From contig OX352761.1 in assembly GCA_947095585.1 (NCBI GenBank), positions 112,951,890 through 113,015,889 of the forward strand: a stretch of 64,000 nt of DNA, in the 5' to 3' direction. Source of the DNA: Nephrocerus scutellatus (Eukaryota; Arthropoda; Insecta; Diptera; Pipunculidae). A program made the translations under genes and the position numbers. Below, piece after piece: positions 22,237 through 33,830 of the stretch. The notes beneath the pieces were generated by a model, which was not told the DNA's origin, made no database searches, and was given only the letters and a program-made list of their open reading frames with translations. How positions within the stretch are numbered: the stretch's first letter is position 1; the number at the start of each line of letters is the position of its first letter.

Positions 22237-22240
22237 GTAT

Positions 22241-22645
22241 ATATCGGTAACATTTAAAAGCTGATTTTAATTAAATTGTATATGATTGGCAGATGATGTA
22301 AGGATATAGGCTAAAGTACACCCTCACCCCATGAGTTCATGCGTACGGGATGCGAAGCGGACAGCTAGTTATACATAAAAGTTATATGTGGTACTTGTAA
22401 AATATATGTAGTTGTACTTTTATGTACTTGTAAATAAAAGTTATATGGTGAGTTTTATATAAGAATTTTCAAGTGTGTTCTGGTATTTACCCTCAAGCCC
22501 GTTTTAAGACGTACAGTTAAGTTTAGAGTTTCGTTCTTCAGCCGTACTGGAATGTGTGTGGAATGCTTTGCCAAGCTTTGTCTTTCCACATCACTGTGAT
22601 CCGCAGGCATTTAAAACACAAGCTCAGAGACATAGTATCTATTCT
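22241..22645. other. no gene seen
   Basis: Contains a short local duplication (GTACTTGTAAAATATATG and variants, 22370-22445) and otherwise unremarkable DNA. Confidence 0.45.
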
Positions 22646-22803
22646 CCTCCTTTTCATTAACGCCTACGCATAGCCGACCATTATAAGGGTGCGAACCGCT
22701 TTACCCATTTGCGAGAGTTGGGACTTTTGGTGTTACTGGGATTCGAACGAACGAACCTCCTGCTCAGTAGCCACGCGCAATTCCACTAAGCCACGACGCC
22801 CAC
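22646..22803 (-). mobile_element. SINE head joined to repeat A tail
   Basis: 22700-22803 reversed is the tRNA-like head (GGGCGTCGTGGC, GTGGCTACTGAGCAGGAGG, B box, ACACCAAAAG). The B box carries two extra TTCG units (GGTTCGTTCGTTCGAATCC). Directly after it, in the same reading direction, comes repeat A (GGTTCGCACCCTTATAATGG, CGGCTATGCG). The usual SINE body is missing. Confidence 0.75.
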
Positions 22804-25005
22804 ATGTTGTAACTAAACGCCTTTATATTTAGCAAAAGTGTTTGAGAATATTTTTTCAAGAACAATTGTCTAAGAACATTTTTTAGACTTGTTCGAAAAG
22901 AATCCGCCTATAATAAGAAAGTCATTACTGCAGACACAATGAGGTTCAGTTGACACATTGCGAGAATAACAACTGTAACATAGGTAGCATATGTAGAATT
23001 TAATAGTTGGAATCGAATCTAGAAAGCAAATAATTTCCAACAGTAATTACGAGTGAAGTTTGTTTGGTGGTGGTTTTTGTGATAATTTTCGCTGAGTACT
23101 TTCAACGGTGATCAGCTGACTATTTCTCGAATCACTTATCTGGAGCATACATTCGCTAAATTTCATTGTGCCAATGTTGCCGTTAGTTGACAGTAATATT
23201 CCTTTTCCAACTCCATCAAATATGTTGGCAAATTAGCTGGAAGAAGAGAATTGAGCGACATCATCCCATAAAAGCAATCCCGAACAACGTACAAACGGCA
23301 TCTGCGGAATGGCAATGTCCGTTTATGGTAAACACATTTCACATTTCCTCCGTTGTTGTACACATGTCTGAGCGTTGTCGATGTGCGGGCCAAAGCCGCA
23401 TTTTAGCAAGAAGGCACCTTTCAGAACTAACAGACTCGAACCGAATGCTGTCGCTAACCTATTGAAGGCATTAACTAAAATGCATACCCTTCGTACATAC
23501 ATTTTAAATAACTCGCAGTTTGCAGTTTTTTTTGGCAATTTCGTGCAAAAATTAAAAATTCACTTCCGAAAAGAAGCAGAGCATTTGGGGGTTTGGGCTT
23601 TGGCGTGGCATCATCATGAATGTGCGTAGTGTTAACGATGACGACGACGACGACGAAGAGTGCCTTCCTTTTGCTCTGCGTCGACTGTCGGCCACTGTGT
23701 TTTGTTCGTACCTCATACCGCTTCGCATGGTGGTCATATGTTTTCCGTTTTATGGATCTTTTATATCATTTTGGCATTTTATGCATTTCCGTCGACATCT
23801 GCCATTGCAGCAGCACAGCAGTTTGCCCATCAGTGTTCCATTCGCTTCGCGTTGTTTTTATTTTCGTTAATTTTTTTTTTATTATTTTGCAATGCATTCG
23901 ACCAAATGACTGCGAAGCAGGTCGAGGCAGAGCCCTCTCCTATGGCTGATGGTTTTGCTTTGCATTTCGTGTTTTTTAGTCGATTACACCAGCCATAACA
24001 TAAACAAAACAGAATGGCCGAAATTTCCTAAATCCAAAATGTATAACTGAAAATGTGAAACATCTATGTATGTGTGCAATAAACACAAAGGACTGTTTGA
24101 TTATGAGGGGAGCTTCCAAAAAGAATGCACAGCACAAATTTCCCCCGGACCATGACGACACTCACCAAAGCTAATCGTGTGCACTTTGCAACCTTTGCAC
24201 AGAGTGTGAATGTTGTTCAGTGCGCCCCATGAGAATTTCGGCTCAGTTTTGTTCCTTTTTGAACCTCAAAAAATCAATAAAAATGCTACAAAAGTGAACA
24301 CATTTATTTAAATTATAATTGGTTGTGTGTGTGTGTGTGTGTGTTTTTATGACAGGAAACGTGTTTTTAACTTTTAATTAATTTAGACGAGAACAAGTTG
24401 GCAATTTCGGATTACCATTGGCAATACCGGCATGATTTTACTTATTTCTGATTGAATTTCGCACTAACATTAACGAGTCCTTGTAATTTACTACTTTACA
24501 GGTTATAATCAGTCGTTTCAAACCTGTCGAAACTTGGGGCATATCCTGTAAGTCTGTTTTAGTTGTATGATGTGAAAGTTATGACACAGATATGAGTAAA
24601 TGTTAATAGCGAAAATGTCACGCTTCGTGGCTTTCCATTTGACCACAAAAGAACCACAAAATGGTTTGGAAAATGAGAACACATCACTTCATATTCGCAT
24701 TGGCGGTTAAACTTGATGCAATAAGCAGCATGCCATTTGGCTAGGAACTGTTTTTTGTCATTCTAATAAACTTTACTCTGTTTGACCACAATAACCGACA
24801 AAGTGCGAGAGTCCAAATGCAGATAGTTCGATGGTTTAATGGCGATGGCAGAACAGCAAACATCATCACATCTGGCGATTATTCCAATTGCAGATATCAG
24901 AGAGAATATAGTAACTATCTAGAAAGGCTAGACTGCTGGTAGACGGCAATTCGACGACAAAGCTGCCAAAATATGTACCAATATATATCCAGCGATGCGT
25001 TGCTT
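22804..25005. other. no gene seen; microsatellites
   Basis: Holds a (GAC)n run near 23637-23660 and a (GT)n run of about 11 units at 24323-24345. Several overlapping open frames at 23.2-24.0 kb share no domain, no signal peptide and no splice logic, so none is called. Confidence 0.5.
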
Positions 25006-25009
25006 TAGT

Positions 25010-25105
25010 TGCGTTTATTGTTATCCATTTGCGTACAAAAATATAATAGTCACAACACGAATGGTCGCGAGAAGCTATAGGGCCAACTGTAATGGACTTG
25101 ATTTG
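25010..25105 (+). mobile_element. SINE 3' fragment
   Basis: TTGCGTACAAAAATATA, CACAACACGAATGGTCGCGAG and AAGCTATAGGGCC match the last ~70 bp of the SINE at 17499-17770. The head is absent. Confidence 0.6.
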
Positions 25106-25959
25106 GATTAATTTAGCTATGACCATAATGTGATTTTGGTCGGTTTCGTCAAATGTTCGTTAACTTACGTGGGACTAAGAGAGGTGTCAGTGAAGTGAGA
25201 CATTCGGTGCGGAAATTTGACAACTGAGAGAAATTGTGTGAAATGTAAGTACATAGTTGCTAAAGTTCATTATGGGTAAATTAAAGACCAAGAGAAATTA
25301 GCTAAGCTTTTTCGTTCGTTTTTGCCGTGAGAATAAGCCAACTGCAGCCAATTATATTTGGCCCTTAAGCCTTCAACCACAAACGTCTGTCACGCCAAAT
25401 ATTATTATTGCTACATATCTACGTTATCCCTGTCATGTTGTTTTGATTTGTGGAATGCAAGTTACAGGCAATGTGAATAATCGCCCAAAAACACAAAAGA
25501 ACCAATAGCCGAAAAATATTGGGCATTATTACGAAAAGAGTGTGGTTACAGCCTGTTATACGAACAAACGGCCCCTAGTTTATGTTATTCAGTTTAATGT
25601 CAATTGTCTTACAATTAAAATATTTTTCAATTTTATTTTAAAGTGTTGCCCACATTGTGTCTCTGTTAAAATTCACACTTTTAGAACCACTTTGTGCGTA
25701 AGTGACGTAGCCAATTAGTGTATAGAATAGAGGAAATGATTGGATTATTCGCCTAAAAAAGGGACAAAATCGCCCAGAAATAAATTATTAAAAAATATTG
25801 GTTTGTTGTTCGCAATCAATATTCGCCCAAAATTTTAAAATTAAAAAATCGCCCACACTTGAAGAACGAAGCAAAAAATGTGGTGCATGCAATTTAATCC
25901 GCAAGAATCTGTTCCATATGGGAATTTACTTCACTGCGTATAAGAATTACATACACACA
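25106..25959. other. no gene seen
   Basis: Unrecognised AT-rich DNA; TCGCCCA words recur at 25480, 25750, 25770, 25825 and 25850 without forming an array. Confidence 0.4.
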
Positions 25960-27400
25960 CTTTTATCATATTCATATTTGGCTCTACAGCCGGGGTCCGG
26001 TTCTGGTCTACGCCAACAATTTATCAGTGCTATAGCGGAAGCCCAGTTGACACCACAGTAGGGTTCAGGTTCTATGAACGCAGATTCCGATAATAGAGTA
26101 GGTAGTTTGTCTGCAGATTTGATGCCTGCAATTTCCTGGTGACAAGGGACACAACCGCGTTTCACTCTGTTGTGTCTGGCAAGTGTCTGAGTGCATCGTA
26201 CACTCCTTGACTGATAACGAGTCCATTAAGTTGGACGACAGCGCTTTAAGTGCTGCTTGGCTAACTGAAAAGATATATATTATAGTGCCCTTAATTCCTT
26301 TATCTAAAATTAATTATGGGTCAGATCTCGATGGCATTGAGTTCAGCCTGGAAAACCGTGGGAATCATTCTTATTGGTATCGAGACTTTGGTGTTGGGTC
26401 CAAGGACACCAGCTCCAACTCCAGTTTCCATCTTCGATCTATATGTGAACCAGAACAGACCTCTAGCGTCCAGTGCCAGAACACCATTGCACCAGTTTAC
26501 CCGGGTTAAGATTTCTACCTCAAACCGAAACAGTGCTTCCTGACCATAATGTCAAGGATTTTGTTATAAACATGTCTCTTTCAGGAATAGAGTTAAGAAT
26601 CTTCAGGTGTCCCACATAGTGACCTGGTTTATACCCGTATTCTAGTTGCAGCTTAATAGCGCATCTAGCAGCCGTCTTCCTGATGAAGATTTGCAATGAT
26701 TAAAGCCCTACAACAGCTTCTAATAAGTGGCAGGTGCGCATGGCACCAGTTATACATAGACAGGCAATTCTTTGGTAGCTCTTGAAGCTTAGTTGATATT
26801 GTCCGTTAAAGAACTTTCGGCCACCAAACGATGGCCGCGTACGTGATAATAGGTCTGGTCTCACCATAATTGTATACATCCAATGTAACGTTTTAGGATT
26901 TAGACCCCAAGTGCTGCAGTATTGGCGTCTACTGGCCGACAAGGCCCTAGTGGCGTGTTCGATGGCGGACTTGATATAAGAATTCCAGCTTAGCCGTTTA
27001 TCAAGGATGACGCCGAGATAATTCACTTCACTGGAATAATCTAACGTGGTGCCTTTGATGATGATAGGTCCTAAATCGACCAGTCCTCTTTTCGTGAAAT
27101 TCACTACAACGGGTTTGCAAGAATTGATGGACAGTCCTTCTCTGTTTTTAATTATAGATTATTTTTACATTTCATCCTTTTGTTGGGAGAATAATCGGAT
27201 GCATATTCCCGTACGGCAGTAATGCATTTTTTAGGTGCCCTCCTATTCTCTCAGTACCCTCTCGAAATCCTTAAACGGGGTAAACGGGTCTTGCATTGGG
27301 ACAATTTCCTTGCATATGTCTCCACCTGAGTCAGCTATAACCAGCGTCCTCGCGCACTGAGGACGCTGTCTAGTGTGGAGTCTTACAGTCACTTTTAATC
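25960..27400 (-). mobile_element. LINE remnant: reverse transcriptase end plus RNase H
   Basis: Minus strand from ~27104: FTKRGLVDLGPIIIKGTTL, SSEVNYLGVILDKRLSWNS, ATRALSASRRQYCSTWGL and ACLCITGAMRT. RNase H follows, with SKMETGVGAGVLGPNTK, IPTVFQAELNAIEI, SQAALKALSSNLMDSL and a CHQEIAG stretch. The C-terminal FIEPEPYCGVNWASAIALI is near 26050. Several frameshifts. Same family as the fragment at 55.4-56.1 kb by the shared VxYLGVIL motif and preceding layout. Confidence 0.82.
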
Positions 27401-29119
27401 TGAGCGACCTGAAAATTATATATTTGACACTAATATCGATAATAAAGCATCCAATATTGCAAAATCATAAATGTGCTGCGTTTAATTGCATTGCAGTTAC
27501 CATTAATTTATTTCTTTGCAAAACTGCCATACTTTTCTAAATCAGGATACGTTATGTAGTGGAAAAATTGCAATTATTTTCTAGCCAATCACTGTCACCA
27601 AAAACAGCAGCAGGCAGTACGTCCTATTCACACGTTAACACTTCAAAAGCTTAGGTATCACAAATGACACATTTCGCTTTGTGGTATACTTGTACTTTAT
27701 TCCTAATGTGGTTGCTGCAAACACCCACACGCTACACCTATCGCATAAAAATGTTATATTCAATAAATATACCATTAAATTGCTTTTAAATAATTTACGA
27801 CACATAAATTCAATAACATAGAAACTAAAACTACACAGACGGACAGAGAGACAGTCAGGCATACAGACGGACCCTCTGGCAGCTCATTTCCAGCAACCTA
27901 AAGTGCAGTCTAAACTCAGACGCCTTTTGTTCCATAATTCCGTTGTCATCTCAATTAATGGGTTTTTATCACGATTTTGTCATAAAAAATCATACACACA
28001 TACTCGTATACGACGTTCGCTTAATTTCAAGTTAAGAAAACTCAAACTTAGCCTAAACAGCCAACAAGCTACGACTACAAAAGTTCGTGGTTTTCGTGGG
28101 CGTTTTGCAGAAATATTAACCGCCGGCTGCCGATAGAGTGCCAGCAATCATTTAGTAATATATTCGATTTTTATGATCGACATATTTGTTAATTGTTGTT
28201 AATTATTAACAATAAAAACACATTGAGCACGAAACGGTCGTAAAATTGATATTAAAGTAATTCTCTGGAAAGGATTAATATTAAAAAAATTGCGCTTTTG
28301 TCATATATTGGTATTATGTGTACACTTTTACGCTGAGGATGCATGTACGCCATGTACGCCACTACTTCCTGCCTACCAAATAACACCGGCTGACGCCGCA
28401 CTTTATGGTGTAAACAGCTTTTGCACATTTTTGGGGGAAACCAACAAAATAAACGGCTTCCGTTTTGATGGAATCTAAAGCCAGTTTGACCCAATTCTAA
28501 GTCTTCCCATGTAAATCTGGTAACTATATCGTATACACATACGCGATCATCTAACGTTACGTACGTTAATACTTAGATCGACAATGTTGTTTTCGAAATT
28601 TGATACCCTACCATGAGGATGATTATTATTATGATGATAATCACGTGTTTTCAATTGTGATTTGATGGCGTCTCGGCGTTTCCTTTTTTGTTTTTTTTAG
28701 TTTTTTCGATTTTAAAAACCTTAAGACCCTTCTTATTTACTGTACTGAACTCCTTGCTGTGTTGTTCTTTAGTCCTTGAGTCACACATGTTCACATGAGT
28801 ATGCGGCTGCACATATCGAATGACCTTGTTGCTGTGCTCTTGAGTTTCTATGGCATCACCGGTTTTGGCATTGAAATTTGGTTTGAATAGAACTTGAGTT
28901 GCATGTTTTTTTGGGTTTTTTTTGAGGAAAAGTTACCCTCATTGCTTACAACATATAGATGTGTGTGTGTATTTTAGTTGGTATATGCAATTCTACCCTA
29001 GTTTACAGGTGACCTATATATTTCGGCAAACATGAAGATTTAAAAAAAATCGCAAAAGCGAAAAAAATTCTAGATATTTGTAATTTTTAGACGCAATTAA
29101 TTTTTCTTTTTTCTGATTT
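27401..29119. other. no gene seen
   Basis: AT-rich intergenic DNA with short unsupported open frames (27635-27862 minus, 28290-28478 plus). No coherent exon set found. Confidence 0.5.
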
Positions 29120-30425
29120 CATCGAGGCTCGCCTGTCCGAAATCTTGAGTGAGGCACAAAGTCCACCAGTCTTGTTCGACTGCTCCGAGTTCGTCAGAGG
29201 CTTTCCGGTCATTAGGTGCGAGGACCAAGCGTCGCTGAGTTTCCTTGGCTAGTGCGTTGCTAAGATTGGCAACGACTGGGAGGGCTTGAAAAACAAGGTC
29301 ATCTCCGTCAGAGAGATTCCGAGAAGGCCAAGGGCTCGCATTTGGCTACCTTAGATGGAGGTGGACAATGAGAAGGTCCTCCAACGTCTCAGGCGGCAGG
29401 AGACTCTCACTAAGTTGTGGGTAGAGCAACTCCAAAAGTAGAGAAATACATGTTAGTTTAGGCAGTAGTAACATGGTTAAATCAGTCAACAGAGGCACTC
29501 CTCAGGGAGTGGCAATATCGCTCTTATTGTGTCTGATGGTTATAAACAAGGTCCTTAAGATATTTGAGCTGGACGGGACGAAAGCTGTAGCATATGCAGA
29601 CGACGTGGTGATTCTTGTGTCAAGACAGTACCCTTCCGTGACTAGTCATGGAAAGGGCTCTAGGGAAGGTTAGCTCCTGGCTTACCAGTTGTGGACTGGG
29701 AGTTAACTCTAGGAATCTTAAATGGTACTTTTCACCGCTAAGTTCAAAATAACGGTTTTTGCCCTCCCAAAGCTTATATGCGTGGACTGCCAATCCTCAA
29801 TCAGAGCCGTTACTGCGATTAGCAACCATTCAAAACTTGTTGGGCAGTGCCAAGCTGAATTGGCTTCAGTAAGCCAAAGCACGGACCTAACCCTAGTGTG
29901 GGTGTCGGCGCACAGCGACATTGACGGAAACAAGCAAGCGGATGTATTGGCGAATAAGGGCGTAACATTGGACATCGACCACATGAAGAGAGTGTGCTGT
30001 CCTTTTAGCTCCCTCAGAGAACGCGTCCTCACTTTCCATACCACCAAGGCACAAATAAGGTGGAATGACTTGACCAACTGCTCTACTTCAAGGGAAATTT
30101 GGCCAAACTACAATAAAAACAAATCCACCGAGCTGACCTCAAGATAACGGAGAGATATTTCCAGATCCGTGGCTGTTATTACTGGCCACTGGCCGGTGGG
30201 CAACCATGCTGCCAAACTGGGAATTCCGCACAATACTTTTTGCAGAGCTGCAGGGATGTCAATGAGAGTGAAAATCTCATCCATTATCTCTGCAAATGTC
30301 CAGCCCAGGCGGGTTTCCGACTCTATAAATTGAAAAAACCCTTCTTTACCAACCTGAGGGAGCTGTCGGAGTGCCGGATTTCTGCTTTGATCTCGTACCT
30401 CTTTACTCGTTTGCATGCCTAAATT
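29120..30425 (+). mobile_element. LINE remnant: ORF1-like, RT and RNase H pieces fused by deletions
   Basis: Plus-strand frames in order: an ORF1 tail (VLFDCSEFVRGFPVIRCED, WEGLK-x-KVISVREIPRR, EVDNEKVLQRLRRQ), then RT (GTPQGVAISLLLCLMVINKV, AVAYADDVVILVS), then RNase H (SIRAVTAISNHSKLVGQCQ, TDLTLVWVSAHSDIDGNKQ). A C-terminal knuckle region follows (SCRDVNESENLIHYLCKCP, FFTNLRELSECRISALIS). Each piece is partial, with deletions between. YADD is intact but the whole cannot be functional. Confidence 0.82.
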
Positions 30426-31087
30426 ACAATTTCTGATGAAGCCAAGCTTTAGTATTTATTTTGACAAAAATTTTAATCTTTAAAATGAGGAATTCATTGT
30501 CAGTACCTGCGTAAGCCAACAGTTTACGTTAAGCGATAGATTTCCCCGCATTTCCATATCAGCAGCGGTTTATCTAAAGCAAGGACATTCCCGAACACAC
30601 AAAAAAGGTGGGCATTTTGCATAAATCACAGTACGCGGAATTTTCGATTAGACAACTTCGGAGAGCAACAAAAATTATAGGCAGCGAAGGAATTCGAAGT
30701 AAACTTTGAAAAGAAGACTCTTCCGCTGTTGAAGTGGGAGTTATCTCCCACACATTTCGTTTTTAAAATAAAATCAACGCAGCACTGTGGGTGGCAAATT
30801 GTGGCGGTTACTTTTATTACACTAAGAAGGAGTTGTTTATATGCAAGAACTGTTGTGTCTGGTCTTTCTCGAATTCGGTCTCGAACTGCATATTGAAGTC
30901 GACCCTAATTGCTCTTGCAGTCTTAACCTGTGTGTGTGTACGTTTCGTTAGTTAAGGAATCGTAAGCGCATATCAGGAGCAATATTCTAAAAGGAGTACG
31001 ATTTTATTGCCAACGAACGCTAAGGAAATGGACACTAAAATCCCGCCACATTTCGAATTACAAATGGGAAGGTACCCTCAATTCCAT

Positions 31088-31187
31088 TCATGCAGATAAG
31101 CTATGAAGTAGGTGTTGCTCCCAATTATATCGCAGACGTTTAAGATCAAACGTGAGAATCTCTCCGCGTTGTTCCCATTCGCGCATC
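31088..31187 (-). CDS. candidate terminal exon of an unidentified minus-strand gene
   Basis: A pyrimidine-rich acceptor (TCCTTTTCATTTCAG) precedes a 100-bp open exon whose 33 codons include MREWEQRGEILTFDLKRL and YNWEQHLLHSL before TGA. An AATAAA word on the minus strand lies about 80 bp downstream (31003-31008). The composition is coding-like and the layout is right for a last exon. I could not identify the upstream exons at higher coordinates, where open frames at 31566-31945 are possible candidates. The protein is not recognised. It may also be a relic or chance. Confidence 0.35.
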
Positions 31188-32587
31188 CTGAAATGAAAAG
31201 GATAAGAAAATTACGTTTGCATGATAATGAAGTTTTATGTCTTTTCTGTTAATTACCCATTTTTAGTTTGGTTTTCAGTTGAAGGCTTGCTTGCTATTGC
31301 TTTGACTGGATATTGTTCTTATTCTGGTAGGGGCGTAAAACAAAAAGAAGTAGCAAAATATTTCAATTATAGGGTGCTGTGGAGGTCGCGGGATTGGCCT
31401 TATTTTGTGTGTGTAAATGATGGCCGACGACGAAGACTAAACTTTACCCCACCCCCCGTCATAATTTTATTGCTTTGGTGATTTAACTTAGCTTGAGGAT
31501 TTCGTGCGTGAAATTCGATTTGTGGAATTTCCCCGTTGTTGTTGTAATAGGAATGTCCAGAACTTTTACGAAAACTTTTCAGCATACAATTTTCTAAAAT
31601 GTTTAATTGCCGGTGCATGTTTCACAGGCAACTCTGATGATGCTCCAACTACTTCCCAATGTAATAAGTTACCCTTGAAGCGTCCAATCGGGTCTTGGGG
31701 CATAATCTGCAATAAATTATTTTCGCTGACTTGGCAGCCGTTTCCTGATGTGACCGGCATTGTAAACGTGTAAAGAAAAACTTAATTTCTCCTCTGTAAT
31801 TATTCTCTTCTGCTGACTCAAGTGAATGTCTCCAATTATTAATCGGCGGTAAAGACATTGTAAGTTTGAAGGGTGTACGAGAGTTAAGCATCTTATTTAC
31901 GTATGGTGGGATATATATCTGTAGACAAAGGGTTATTATTTCCATGCTCTAAAGGAGAGCATTTTTTTTTCTTTCAAGCAAGCGGGTGAAAGTGTCTTTG
32001 TTAGAGAGAAAATAATAAATGTACTTGCTATCGCATCTTATCCTTTGGCAACTATGGAATCGTGTAATGAGCGTGGAAATTAAATTTCCTAAAAGTAAAT
32101 CCTGCTGATGCACACCATAAATGGAAAATCAAAGGAGTTACATTGATTGTGGTTTCGCTTTGTAATCTGTGATCGCTGGTTTATTGAAGAGTCATCAAAA
32201 ATCTGTTATCCATTGAAAGTGCTTAGTAAAAAACGAACCGATGACAGAAAATTGGAAGAAAGGCGTTCTTTGTTGCATGCACTGAAAAGATGATTCACAA
32301 TGTGCAGATACTACTGGTTTACTATTGTCTGAAACAGCACATAATACGATTTCAACTTTTCAAGAAGACCTTAAAGATAATACTTAAATAGCTTATTAAC
32401 TATAGAAGTTGTAATTAGTAAATTAACCTACGTTGGTTAACAATACTAAAGTTTTTCTTTTGCTTAGACCTAACCTTTTTCGTTTTTTTTGTATTTACTT
32501 CTCCAATATGATTTAAAAAATCATAAAGTACAAAGAATTGGGTAGAAAATTCTTCCGCAATTTTAAAAGACTTTTATATATTTTTTA
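31188..32587. other. unresolved; may hold upstream exons of the 31.1-kb candidate
   Basis: Minus-strand open frames (31649-31945, 31566-31760, 31400-31618) overlap in different phases. One includes LPPINNWRHSLESAEENNYRG. No convincing GT-AG chain links them. No repeat family recognised apart from AT-rich DNA. Confidence 0.3.
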
Positions 32588-33146
32588 TATATCGAAACAC
32601 GCCACACAGTCCTTTATTATTTGGTAATAATCGCCAAAATATCTCTTTTTGAGGTCGGGGCTATTTCAAAGAATCATCTTTTTCCACGCTTCACACGCGC
32701 CACACGCGTTAAAAGTAGGATATCAAAACGGGCCCCTGACATTGAGCCGTTCACAAAATTTTACCCCTCTAGGTCTTGCGAAAGGTGGTTAAATAAGACC
32801 TCAAAAAACGAGAAAATGGCTCGATTTCAAACTATCACACGTGCCACACGCGAAACGTGATACACGTCCCATCACACTCGCCACACGCGACACGCGATAT
32901 GCGACTTGCGTCATACTCACAATGTGGAAGTTGGTTAAAAAGGACCTCAGAAAGGTAGAAAAAAAATTGTCAACCCATCACACGCGACACACTACACGTG
33001 TCATACTTAGAATATAAAAAATGCTGTTTTGGACTTAGACACTCACAAAATTTCAGCTCTAAAGGTCGTGTGGAAGGTTGGTAAAAAGGACCTCAAATTG
33101 GTCGAAAATACAGACAAAAAGGGGTCAAGTCAAGTTAAATAAAAAA
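32588..33146 (+). mobile_element. element S, copy 2 (both ends present)
   Basis: About 560 bp. The left end TATATCGAAACACGCCACACAG is followed by CCTTTATTATTTGGTAATAA, with a 6-bp ATTATT/AATAAT hairpin. Three units anchored on GGTTAAAAAGGACCTCA-like words near 32778, 32925 and 33070 give a period of ~146 bp. The right end ACAGACAAAAAGGGGTCAAG, TCAAGTT also occurs at 54815-54846. Units contain CACACGCGCCACACGCG-type words. No open frame. Confidence 0.75.
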
Positions 33147-33239
33147 ATTTAAAAACGCGTCTACATCCAGGAAGGTAGCTAGCGTTATATGTTTGTAATA
33201 AATCGTGTGCTCAATTGTTTTCACTCTCTCATGGGGACC

Positions 33240-33830
33240 GTTTCCGTGGATCAGCTTTGCGTTATGCATGTTGAGATCTCAATGCTTGTGGAACTTCGAA
33301 TTGTTGTGTTATGTGGTAGTCTAGAATGCACTCCAGAGCCTTTATCTAGAACGTTTACAGACTGAAAGGCCTAAAATCCTCCGCTGATTCTTGGCCTCTC
33401 ATTCCTGCGACAGCTGCGGGTACATATAGCTTATATCGGCATCATGCCATCTAAGCCAGGAGATTTATAAGCCGTGAAACTTGTTCGGGCCCCGGAGACA
33501 CTTTCTAGAGTTATCATATTCTTGCTATTGGATGCTTATCACGCATCTATTCCAAATTTCCTGTGCAGTGAACTCTGCAGGTAGGAAAGTGTGTATTGGT
33601 AAGAAGAGTCAGGGATTCTGTTGCATATGCCGTCCAGCCACTGTCTTCTTTCTTGATGAACGTCGGACAGATGTTCTACTTCGAAATTCTCTTGCAGATT
33701 CTAGCAGAATCCTTGGTGGTTTCGACTGCTTGGAAGAAGTCCATCCAAGAGCGTTTCTTGGCTTCTTTGATGGCCTTCCTGTAGATTTACTTTGTAAGGC
33801 TGCCAGTATTTATTAGTGCAACAGATATTG
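33240..33830 (-). mobile_element. LINE remnant (endonuclease-RT linker)
   Basis: Minus-strand frames at 33820-33480 resemble the linker before reverse transcriptase (QRSQETLLDGLLPSS-like, NLQENFEVEHL). Further down is SPGLDGMMPI, a degraded SPGPDGI motif. Frames are short and broken. Confidence 0.5.

Noticed and set aside
23163..23998. Cluster of overlapping open frames on both strands
   Set aside because: No frame shows a domain or conserved motif; they reflect locally higher GC and a GAC microsatellite.
26183..26543. Plus-strand frames over the 26-kb LINE
   Set aside because: Antisense of the RNase H region, which reads clearly on the minus strand.
32600..33120. CRISPR-like array from regularly spaced repeats
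   Set aside because: Eukaryotic sequence; the spacers are themselves repeated, so this is a tandem satellite within element S.
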